NCBI RefSeq assembly: GCF_001645385.1 | Contig: NZ_LVHI01000014.1 | Location: 30,244-94,243 of the forward strand | Direction: 5' to 3' | Origin: Rhodococcoides kyotonense | GTDB taxonomy: Bacteria; Actinomycetota; Actinomycetes; Mycobacteriales; Mycobacteriaceae | DNA length: 64,000 bases | In this document: piece by piece, positions 55,063 to 64,000 of the stretch | Layout of the letters: the number at the start of each line of letters is the position of its first letter | How positions within the stretch are numbered: position 1 is the stretch's first letter | The notes under the pieces: generated by a model | Seen by the model: only the letters and a program-made list of their open reading frames with translations | What the model was told of the DNA's origin: nothing | Database searches by the model: none | Translations under genes and position numbers: made by a program

Positions 55063-56859
55063 TCAGCGCACGACCCGAAAGCGCTGCATCATCTCGTGGT
55101 CCTCGTGGTCCAGCATGTGGCAGTGCCACATGTAGCCCTGCAACTCAGCGTCTCCGCTCGAATGGCCGCCCATGTCGTGCCCACTCATCTCGTGCCCACC
55201 CGCCAGCGCGGAAAACGTTGCGTCCGGGTCGAACCCGAGCTCGCCGGCGGTCGGGAAGCGCACCAGTATCCGCGTCACCGTGCCCGGATACGTGTTGACA
55301 GTGTCCTTCGCACCCGCCTCCCATGCCGCAGGTGGCGCCAGCGGACCCGTCATGTATCGCTCGACGTCGGGCGCCCACCTGACGCCGACGTTCGGTCGCG
55401 GATTGTCCCGGGTGTACGCGTTCAGGTCGATCGGCGCCCTGCCCACCGTCCGGAAGTGCACCAGATGCAGGTGGATCGGATGCGGCTCGACCGTCGTGTT
55501 GACGATGTTCCACTGTTCGACGGTGCCCTGAGCAGGCATTTCGATGTCCGGCGAGTCGTAGAACAGGTTGTTCAAGTTCATCATCGGCGTCTCGAGCGAC
55601 AACCCGGTCGACGGTTGATTGACGGTCACCGTGCGCTGCACCGTCGGCGTCGGAGGTGGCGGCAGCAGCGCCGGTTGCCCCTTGCCGCCGCGGTACATCG
55701 TCAAGACGTCGCCGACGAATCCTCGTCCGGACGCCACCCTGAACTGACAGAACAGCGGCATCGGAACCGCACCCAGCGACGCGGCCTGCGCGGGCGGCGG
55801 CTCGTCGTTGCGCAGCTCGACGACCTCGCCCGGCTGCAGAGCTCCGAAATCCACGAGCACGTCGACGCGTTCCGCCGGCGCCAGTCGGACGCTGTCGGTC
55901 AGGACGGGCGCGTCGAGCAATCCGGCATCGTTTCCGATCACCCAGAACCGAAGCCTGTTGGACAGGAACAGATTCCACACCGAGTACGACCCGGCGTTGA
56001 CGATCCGCAACCTGTACAACCCGCGCGCGACTTCCACCGTCGGCCAGATCTTTCCGTTGACGACGCCGACGTCTCCGGCGCCGCCGCCTTCCCATCTCCC
56101 CTGTGGCACAGTGACGTTGGTTCGAATGCTCATGCTCCCGTCGGGATTCATGATCTTTTCCTGCAGTATCAGAGGTATCTCGAACTCACCCGACGGCAAC
56201 CCGAGCGCATTGTCCGGCCCGCCGGTGTCGTATCGGTCTCGAACGAGATGCATGCCCGCGAGACCGGCGTAGACGTTGATGCGCGTGATCGACATCGCGT
56301 GATCGTGGTACCACAGTCCGGCCGCCTCGTTCAGCCCCGGAAAGCTCTGTGTCAGCGATACTCCCGGATAGACCAACATCTCGGAGTGTCCGTCGCTGGC
56401 AGGCGGGGTGATGCTGCCGTGCAGGTGCAGCGACGTCGGCGTCATGTGTCGGTCGTGCTCGCTCATCGCGTGCAGCGACATATCCATGTCCGCGGCAAGC
56501 GGATTGCCCTGCGTCGTGTTGGTGTACTGCAGCGTCCAGGGCTGCCCTTGGACACTCTCGACGGTCGGGCCCAGATAGTCGAGTCCGCCGTACCCGAAGG
56601 TCGGGGCCGGCGGCAGATCGGCATGGAAGGAGTGGGCGCTGCTGTGCGCGTCGAGTGCGAGAGTCGTCCCGCTGACGACGGGGAGCCGGGGCAGCTCGTC
56701 GGCGAAGGGCCGCAGCGGCGGGGAATGGAACAGCAGCGGGCTGTGGCCGCCGAAGATGTCCTGAGCTCCGGCACTTCGAACGGCCGGGACCAGTGCCGCG
56801 GCAGTGCCGAACGCGGCCAGGCGGAGAGCAGTTCTGCGCGAAATTCCGTCCACACGCAC
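55063..56859 (-). CDS. Tat-exported multicopper oxidase
   Basis: 598-residue oxidase. The N-terminus carries a twin-arginine signal (SRRTALRLAAFG) with cleavage likely near SAGAQD. Copper motifs in order are HLHG, WYHDHAM, HPIHLHL and HCHMLDHEDHEMM, supplying the type 1 and trinuclear sites. A Met/His-rich insertion GGHEMSGHDMGGHSSGD may bind copper and suggests a cuprous oxidase or CotA-like role. The GTG at 56859 is used; a second in-frame GTG six bases later fits the AGGGGG ribosome site equally well. Confidence 0.9.
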   Translation of the reverse strand: MRVDGISRRTALRLAAFGTAAALVPAVRSAGAQDIFGGHSPLLFHSPPLRPFADELPRLPVVSGTTLALDAHSSAHSFHADLPPAPTFGYGGLDYLGPTVESVQGQPWTLQYTNTTQGNPLAADMDMSLHAMSEHDRHMTPTSLHLHGSITPPASDGHSEMLVYPGVSLTQSFPGLNEAAGLWYHDHAMSITRINVYAGLAGMHLVRDRYDTGGPDNALGLPSGEFEIPLILQEKIMNPDGSMSIRTNVTVPQGRWEGGGAGDVGVVNGKIWPTVEVARGLYRLRIVNAGSYSVWNLFLSNRLRFWVIGNDAGLLDAPVLTDSVRLAPAERVDVLVDFGALQPGEVVELRNDEPPPAQAASLGAVPMPLFCQFRVASGRGFVGDVLTMYRGGKGQPALLPPPPTPTVQRTVTVNQPSTGLSLETPMMNLNNLFYDSPDIEMPAQGTVEQWNIVNTTVEPHPIHLHLVHFRTVGRAPIDLNAYTRDNPRPNVGVRWAPDVERYMTGPLAPPAAWEAGAKDTVNTYPGTVTRILVRFPTAGELGFDPDATFSALAGGHEMSGHDMGGHSSGDAELQGYMWHCHMLDHEDHEMMQRFRVVR

Positions 56860-56892
56860 CCCCTATGGCGACCACAGTAGGCGCCTGGCGGC

Positions 56893-56940
56893 GCTCGTGA
56901 GCAGAAATGCGTAGCCCACTACACATTTCTGCTCACGAGC
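56893..56940. repeat. Palindromic stop-proximal repeat, copy 6 (asd)
   Basis: 22-base arms from GCTCGTGAGCAGAAATG to its complement, one mismatch, 4-base loop. The arm sequence has diverged (GAGCAGAAATG for GTGCGAATG) but the layout is kept: a mini-hairpin GGCG-AAG-CCGCC follows directly, then the asd stop codon. Confidence 0.75.
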
Positions 56941-56951
56941 GGCGAAGCCGC

Positions 56952-59236
<2,285 letters not shown>

Positions 59237-59365
59237 GCGTGTGTACCTCCGCTGTTATCGCTGGTTCAAGGCAGTGATCGACGAACACCTTACCGGTGGG
59301 CGTGCCGAGGGTGACGGTCGCTACCTGGGACATCCCTGTTCGCCTGGGCTCTAGCATGTGTTCGA
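59237..59365. promoter_or_regulatory. Divergent ask / FUSC promoter region
   Basis: 129 bases. For the FUSC gene, TAGCAT at 59352-59357 is 8 bases before its GTG. For ask, a GGAGG-like site precedes the ATG, so it has a leader. No attenuator-like leader peptide was recognised. Confidence 0.4.
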
Positions 59366-61021
59366 GTGAACGGTCTGACACTGCCTCCGCGGCCCAGTGC
59401 GCGGCGCATGCTGTTCGGTCTGCCGTCGGCCGGACGCAAATGGCCGGGTGGCGTCAGGGCCGCGGTGGCCTTCGGGATTCCGGCGTCGATCGCGTGGCTT
59501 CTCGGTCACCAGGACGCGGTACTTCTGGTCGTCGCCGGGAGCTTCGCGGTGATCTACGGCGAGGGGAAACCGTATCGAGCCAGGTGGCGGGTCGTGTCGA
59601 CGGCGGGAGCCGCGCTGGTCACGTCGGTGTTCGTCGGCGCGTCCGCCGGAACGGTCGAGGTCGCTATGGTTCCGGTTCTCGTGCTGTCGCTCGTCGCAGC
59701 GATCGCCGTCTACGTCGTGGCTGCGCTGCGCATCGGGATCCCGGGCGCATTCTTCTTCGTCCTGGTGTGCGCGGTGTCGTCGTATCTCCCGAGCGCCCAC
59801 ATATCGCCGACGACGGCCGCAGCCTGGGCCGCGGCAGGTGCCGTCACCGCCGCCGTCGTCTCGATGACGGCCATGCTGTGGTCACCTCGTGCGCCCGAGC
59901 GCCAGGCCGTCGCGGCGGCAGTCACCGCCGTCGACAGTTACCTGGAGGATCCGAGCGCCAGAAGAATCGCCGGCTCGCGGTTGCACGCGGCCTGGAAAGC
60001 GGTCTACGACGCCGGTCTCCCCGGCCGATCGCCGCGACCCGCCCTCGTCGAGACGTTGTTCGACGCCCAACACCGCTTCGCCGCGGCGATGCGAACGGGT
60101 GACGACCTCGAGCCGGTGAGCGACACACTCCCGCTCGACCGCCCGAGCGTCCGCTACCGGCTTGCACGGTCGCTCGACCGTCGATCTCACGCCGTCGCCA
60201 CGTCGGTCCGCGTGTTCGGCGCCGCCGTCGTCGCCGGTGGATCGGCCGTCGCGCTGGGATTGCCGAGGCCGGACTGGGCGGTACTCGGCGCTGTTCTCGT
60301 TCTTCAGCAAGGTCCGGACAGGATCCACGGCAGCTACCGCGGTCTGCTGCGGTTGGGTGGCACCGTGCTCGGCGTCGCGGTGTTCGCCGGGCTGCAACTC
60401 GCGCCGGTTCACGGCGCCGGGGTCATCCTGGTCGTGATGGCACTGCAGTTCTTCATCGAGGTGTCGGTGCCTCGCAACTACGGCCTCGCCGTCGTGTTCA
60501 TCACGCCGCTCGCACTGACGATCGGCACGCTGTCGCACCCGGACTTCTCGACCGGTGCCGTCGTCGTGGACCGAATCGTCGAGACGTTCCTGGGCGTCGC
60601 CGTCGCGTTCGCCGCGCTGTGGGGAGCGCAGAGACATGCTTTCCGACGCGCACTCGGGTGGTCCGACGGGCGGGTGCTCGAACTGTCCCGCCGTCTCACG
60701 CAGTGCCTGTCGACGTCACGTCCGTCGGATCCGGTGTGCATGGAACTTCGCCGCGATCTGCAGTTCGAATTGATCAACTCGGCGCTCGCGGGGGCGGAGG
60801 CCGCGCACAACGACCGTCGCTGGACGGAAGCGCGGTGGGGACGGCACGTCGAGGTCGATCGCCTCGGGTACGAATTGCTCGCCCATTGCGCGGTAGGGTC
60901 GGAAGACGTCCCGGGCGTCGCATCGGACGACTGGCTCACCAGAATCGACGATCTCGACTCCACCCGGAAACAGCACGAGCGGTTTGATCGAGGCCGGGAA
61001 TCGAAACCTCCGGGTCGGTAA
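59366..61021 (+). CDS. FUSC-family membrane protein
   Basis: 551-residue protein with two sets of about five to six hydrophobic helices separated by a polar segment, the layout of the FUSC/YccS family of putative aromatic-acid or small-molecule exporters. The first membrane block runs from AAVAFGIPASIAWLL to about 175. The second starts VFGAAVVAGGSAVALGL and contains WAVLGAVLVLQQGP, the motif typical of FUSC repeats. The C-terminal 120 residues are soluble and helical. Substrate unknown. The GTG start has a leaderless-type TAGCAT box. Confidence 0.8.
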   Translation: MNGLTLPPRPSARRMLFGLPSAGRKWPGGVRAAVAFGIPASIAWLLGHQDAVLLVVAGSFAVIYGEGKPYRARWRVVSTAGAALVTSVFVGASAGTVEVAMVPVLVLSLVAAIAVYVVAALRIGIPGAFFFVLVCAVSSYLPSAHISPTTAAAWAAAGAVTAAVVSMTAMLWSPRAPERQAVAAAVTAVDSYLEDPSARRIAGSRLHAAWKAVYDAGLPGRSPRPALVETLFDAQHRFAAAMRTGDDLEPVSDTLPLDRPSVRYRLARSLDRRSHAVATSVRVFGAAVVAGGSAVALGLPRPDWAVLGAVLVLQQGPDRIHGSYRGLLRLGGTVLGVAVFAGLQLAPVHGAGVILVVMALQFFIEVSVPRNYGLAVVFITPLALTIGTLSHPDFSTGAVVVDRIVETFLGVAVAFAALWGAQRHAFRRALGWSDGRVLELSRRLTQCLSTSRPSDPVCMELRRDLQFELINSALAGAEAAHNDRRWTEARWGRHVEVDRLGYELLAHCAVGSEDVPGVASDDWLTRIDDLDSTRKQHERFDRGRESKPPGR

Positions 61022-61224
61022 AGCGTACGTTTCCCGACGGCCACTCCCACCCGACGGCTCGAAACAATCGGCGCCGGAAGACCTTCTCGGTTCACCGACC
61101 CGAATCCGACTGAACGGTAATACTATTGGCGGGTCCGCCAACGAGGTACGGACCAAGCTCACCGTGTCGGGCCATCGGCACTCCATCGGCCCGCGTGCGC
61201 CATACCGTCGGGAGGGTCGATCGG

Positions 61225-63849
61225 ATGACCGCGTTGCCTTGTGCTGTGCCGCATCTACGATGCCGGGTCCCCGCGCGTCCCGGGGCCACCATCCGTCGCG
61301 GCCGGCTGATCGAGTCACTGGACGTCGCAGTCGCGGAGCCGGGCACAGTCACGTTGCTCACGGCCCCAGCGGGTTCCGGCAAGACGACGCTGCTCGTCGA
61401 CTGGTTGGCCGATGCTCCCGCCGCGACGGACACGGCCGTCGCGTGGGTGTCCGTCGACGAGACGGACAATTCGCTCGCGACTCTTCGATCGTGCGTGGTG
61501 TCGGCGTTGATGCAGAGCGGATCGAGTCGGGTCGCCGATGCCGTTGCGGAACTACCCGCACCGGGCGAACCCGGGTACGACGACTTCAGCGCACTGCTGT
61601 TCGCTGCGCTCGACGGCGTCGACGTCCCGGTCGTGCTCGTTCTCGACGACGCGCATCTTCTGCACGACCCCGACGTTCTCGTCGCACTGGGCAACTTCCT
61701 GCACTGGCCGCCCCGCGGACTGCGCACGGTCGTCGCGGGCCGATACGAACCGCCACTCGCTCTGCAGAAGCTCAGACTCGACGGACGTGTGCGCGACATC
61801 GGTTCGGTCGACATCGCCTTCACGAGAGCCGAAGCCGACACGATGTTCGCGGATGCAGGAATTCTTCTGAGCAGCAATGCTTTCGACGCAGTGATCGAAC
61901 GAACGCAGGGATGGGCAGCCGGCCTGCGGATGGCCGCGATGACACTCGCCGACAGCCCCGACCCCGGTTCGACGGTCGATCGGTTCACCGGCTCGCAGCA
62001 CAGCGTCGCGGACTATCTCGTCAGCGAGGTTCTCGAAGGCCTGACGCCAGCGGTCCGCCGGTTCCTCGTCGAGACATCGGTTCCCGCGTGGTTCACCGTC
62101 GATCTCGCGGAACGACTGACCGGCAGCCTCGAGGTCCGGCAGACACTGGACATGCTGTTGGCACGCAACTTCCTCATCGAGGAGACTCCGGGGCCGACAC
62201 CGACCTATCGCTATCACCCCCTCATGCGCGAGTACCTGCGCGCGGAGATGTATCGATGGGGCGTCGAACAGGTCAGGAATCTCGAAACCGTTGCATCACA
62301 ATGGTTCACGGCGTCGAAACAGCCACTGCAGGCACTGGAACACAGCATGCATTCGGGCGACGGGCCCGCGGTCGTCGCGACGTTGACGACGTCCGGGCTC
62401 GATCTCGTCCTCGAAGGGCATTCCGACGTCATCCTGCAAGCCCTCGAGCACGGGCCACGCGCCGTCGCGGAATCAGCGTACGGTCGATTGCTCGGTGCCG
62501 CAGCACATTTGACGGTCGGTGACACCGCGCCTGCGATGTCGACCCTCGCGGCACTTCGCGGCCAGGCCACCGACGGCCGCGTCGACGACCGTTCGGAGCT
62601 GCTGCATCGCACTCTCGAGGTGCAGGCGGCGATGCAGACCGGGAACATCGGTGCTGCACTCGACAAGCTCGAAATACTCGACATCGGCCGGGCGGACGAC
62701 CCAGGGCTCGACGCCTTCACACTGGCGACCGCGGGCATCGCGCGGATGTATCTCGACCGAACGACCGAGGCCCGGAAGCTGTTGTCCGACGCCACCGCCA
62801 ACGCCCGCGCGGGCCGGCTGCACCGGACTGCACTGATGTGCATGACCGCTGCGGCCGCCGTCGAACTGCTGGGGGGCCACCTCGACGACGCGCTGCGGGG
62901 CTCCCGCGCCGCCGTCGACCACGCACGCCGTCATGCGATCGGTGACACCGAGATCGCCGACGCCGCACTGTCGCTCGCGGCCGTCGTCGCGCATCTGCGG
63001 ATGGACGCCGTCACACATTCGACGACGCTGTGGGCCTCCATCGGTTTCGCGACGGAACCTGCTGTCGCCGAGTACGGTCGCCGTGCCGCGAGTGCGCTCG
63101 GAACCCGTACCGATGCGCACGGAGTCCCGAAGGTCGGACGGGAATGGATCGAGTACGAACGGCCCGTCATTCCGGGACTCGAAGCACTACTCGTTCCGGT
63201 CGTGCAGCAGAAGTACTTCGCGGCGGGCGAGTCGCTGTGGGCCACAGAACTCGTCGGTGTGACGTCGAGGCGGCTCGGCCGGACCGGCGAGATCTCTCTC
63301 CTCGCCGCCGACGTCCATCGCCGTGCGGGCCGACTCGATGCTGCCGAATCCGAACTCGCCGCGGTCGTCGACGGCTCGCGACGATGCGTCAGTCCCGTCA
63401 CGCTGATCCGAGCACTGCTCGCGGCGTCGTCGATCGCGCTCACCCGCCGCAATCCGACGAAGTCGTTCCAGCTCGCCACGCGCGCGCTCGCGCTGGCGGA
63501 GCCGGAACGGATTCTGCGCCCGTTCGCCGAGGCCGGGCAGAACGTGCGCGACGTCCTGACGCGTAACCACGGCCGGTTCGGTCGGCTCGAAGCGTTCGCC
63601 GACGCGGCCCGCACCGCCATTCCGCACCGGCACCCCGACGTCGAACCCCGGTCGTCGACGACGCTCACTCCGCGCGAACTCGAACTCCTGCGGGAGCTGC
63701 CGTCGTGGCGAACCGCCGAGCAGATAGCGTCGGACCACTTCGTCTCGGTCAACACCATCAAGACGCACCTACGCGGCATCTATCGCAAGCTCGAGGTGCG
63801 GTCGCGGCGGGACGCGATCGCTGCTGCGCACGAGCTGGGTTTGCTGTAG
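61225..63849 (+). CDS. Large MalT-type LuxR-family transcriptional regulator
   Basis: 874-residue signal-transduction ATPase (STAND/LAL group). Walker A APAGSGKTT at 47-55, Walker B VVLVLDDAHLL, then a winged-helix region with YRYHPLMREYLRAE and a long helical-repeat (TPR-like) sensor. The C-terminal LuxR helix-turn-helix is LTPRELELLRELP to TIKTHLRGIYRKLEVRSR. The ATG at 61225 is used because GGGAGGG lies 8 bases upstream. Target genes unknown. The stop is followed after 2 bases by a broken palindromic repeat. Confidence 0.9.
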   Translation: MTALPCAVPHLRCRVPARPGATIRRGRLIESLDVAVAEPGTVTLLTAPAGSGKTTLLVDWLADAPAATDTAVAWVSVDETDNSLATLRSCVVSALMQSGSSRVADAVAELPAPGEPGYDDFSALLFAALDGVDVPVVLVLDDAHLLHDPDVLVALGNFLHWPPRGLRTVVAGRYEPPLALQKLRLDGRVRDIGSVDIAFTRAEADTMFADAGILLSSNAFDAVIERTQGWAAGLRMAAMTLADSPDPGSTVDRFTGSQHSVADYLVSEVLEGLTPAVRRFLVETSVPAWFTVDLAERLTGSLEVRQTLDMLLARNFLIEETPGPTPTYRYHPLMREYLRAEMYRWGVEQVRNLETVASQWFTASKQPLQALEHSMHSGDGPAVVATLTTSGLDLVLEGHSDVILQALEHGPRAVAESAYGRLLGAAAHLTVGDTAPAMSTLAALRGQATDGRVDDRSELLHRTLEVQAAMQTGNIGAALDKLEILDIGRADDPGLDAFTLATAGIARMYLDRTTEARKLLSDATANARAGRLHRTALMCMTAAAAVELLGGHLDDALRGSRAAVDHARRHAIGDTEIADAALSLAAVVAHLRMDAVTHSTTLWASIGFATEPAVAEYGRRAASALGTRTDAHGVPKVGREWIEYERPVIPGLEALLVPVVQQKYFAAGESLWATELVGVTSRRLGRTGEISLLAADVHRRAGRLDAAESELAAVVDGSRRCVSPVTLIRALLAASSIALTRRNPTKSFQLATRALALAEPERILRPFAEAGQNVRDVLTRNHGRFGRLEAFADAARTAIPHRHPDVEPRSSTTLTPRELELLRELPSWRTAEQIASDHFVSVNTIKTHLRGIYRKLEVRSRRDAIAAAHELGLL

Positions 63850-63851
63850 CT

Positions 63852-63868
63852 CGTGCGCGCGAATGTAG
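63852..63868. repeat. Palindromic stop-proximal repeat, copy 7, left arm only
   Basis: CGTGCGCGCGAATGTAG matches the left arm of the family, 2 bases after the LuxR-type stop. The right arm is missing; the sequence continues directly into the end of an IS30-family element. The other arm may lie on the far side of the element, outside the window. Confidence 0.7.
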
Positions 63869-64000
63869 GCGGTCTCAAGCGGTCATCGCAACGAGCGTCT
63901 TGTCGTATGCCTTCAGAGGAGTATCCCATCCGAGGGTCCTACGGGGACGGTTGTTGAGTAGGTCCTCGACCTCGGCGAGCCGTTCTGGGGAGTGAACGGA
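63869..64000 (-). mobile_element. IS30-family insertion sequence, 3' end only
   Basis: The right edge of the window cuts an insertion element inserted at or in the palindromic repeat. Only the transposase C-terminus and a few bases of terminal sequence (GCGGTCTCAAGC) are visible; the precise boundary and target duplication cannot be seen. Confidence 0.7.
63875..64000 (-). CDS. IS30-family transposase, C-terminal 41 residues (partial)
   Basis: Open without interruption from the window edge to the TGA at 63875-63877. The peptide contains the IS30 C-terminal block LNNRPRRTLGWDTP, typical of the region after the DDE catalytic core. It is truncated by the window, not evidently by mutation. The stop lies very close to the presumed element end. 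Confidence 0.88.
   Translation of the reverse strand, partial: SVHSPERLAEVEDLLNNRPRRTLGWDTPLKAYDKTLVAMTA

Overview
The window is high-GC actinobacterial chromosome. Gene content and order point to the Mycobacteriales, most likely Rhodococcus or a close Nocardiaceae relative. The order tadA, ssd, [6C RNA], HAD phosphatase, Fic-like, dppDCBA, acs, DUF1469 protein, ephE, marP, CoA-type NUDIX, TlpA-like, nth, small membrane protein, crp, MBL hydrolase, RidA, DUF4177, bagA, bagB, whiB4, ponA2, metallophosphoesterase follows the M. tuberculosis segment Rv3659c to Rv3683 closely. Extra genes are spliced into it: an MHS transporter, a thiolase, a Gfo/Idh oxidoreductase, two WS/DGAT-like acyltransferases and a YqeY protein.

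Layout. 1-4216: pilus/septum-site ATPases, 6C RNA, HAD phosphatase and a degenerate Fic protein. 4279-9637: dipeptide-type ABC importer operon dppABCD on the minus strand. 10085-16389: acetyl-CoA synthetase behind a Crp-type site, an MHS transporter, a DUF1469 protein, an epoxide-hydrolase-like protein and a thiolase. 16451-19822: a minus-strand chain of overlapping genes nth, tlpA-like, NUDIX, marP. 19903-31381: crp and its neighbours, two WS/DGAT-like proteins, the Get3-like pair bagA/bagB, whiB4 and the PASTA penicillin-binding protein ponA2. 31435-33120: YqeY, metallophosphoesterase, tRNA-Pro(CGG) and a terminator.

33143-43360 is one 10.2 kb gene for a bimodular type I polyketide synthase. 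It has docking regions at both ends but no partner subunit, loading module or thioesterase in the window. 43562-47828 is a minus-strand run HAD, GH15, SDR, LLM oxidoreductase. 47921-50480 is an oxidative-stress operon furA, katA, dps with a mycobacterial-type FurA operator. 50532-54950 is an overlapping operon TetR, Baeyer-Villiger monooxygenase, GMC oxidoreductase, acetoacetate-decarboxylase-like protein. Then come a Tat-exported multicopper oxidase, the asd/ask operon, a FUSC membrane protein, a large MalT-type LuxR regulator and, cut by the right edge, an IS30-family transposase.

Two signals go beyond the genes. First, a 42-48 bp palindrome with conserved arm sequence (core GTGCGTGCGAATGTA) occurs seven times, always within about 12 bases of a stop codon; one copy is cut in half beside the IS30 element, and one has a greatly enlarged loop. 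Second, at least thirteen genes have a TANNNT -10 box 6-9 bases before the start codon and no Shine-Dalgarno sequence, so leaderless transcription is common here. The neatest case is a 17-base divergent gap at 21871-21887 where one 7-base sequence serves as the -10 box in both directions.
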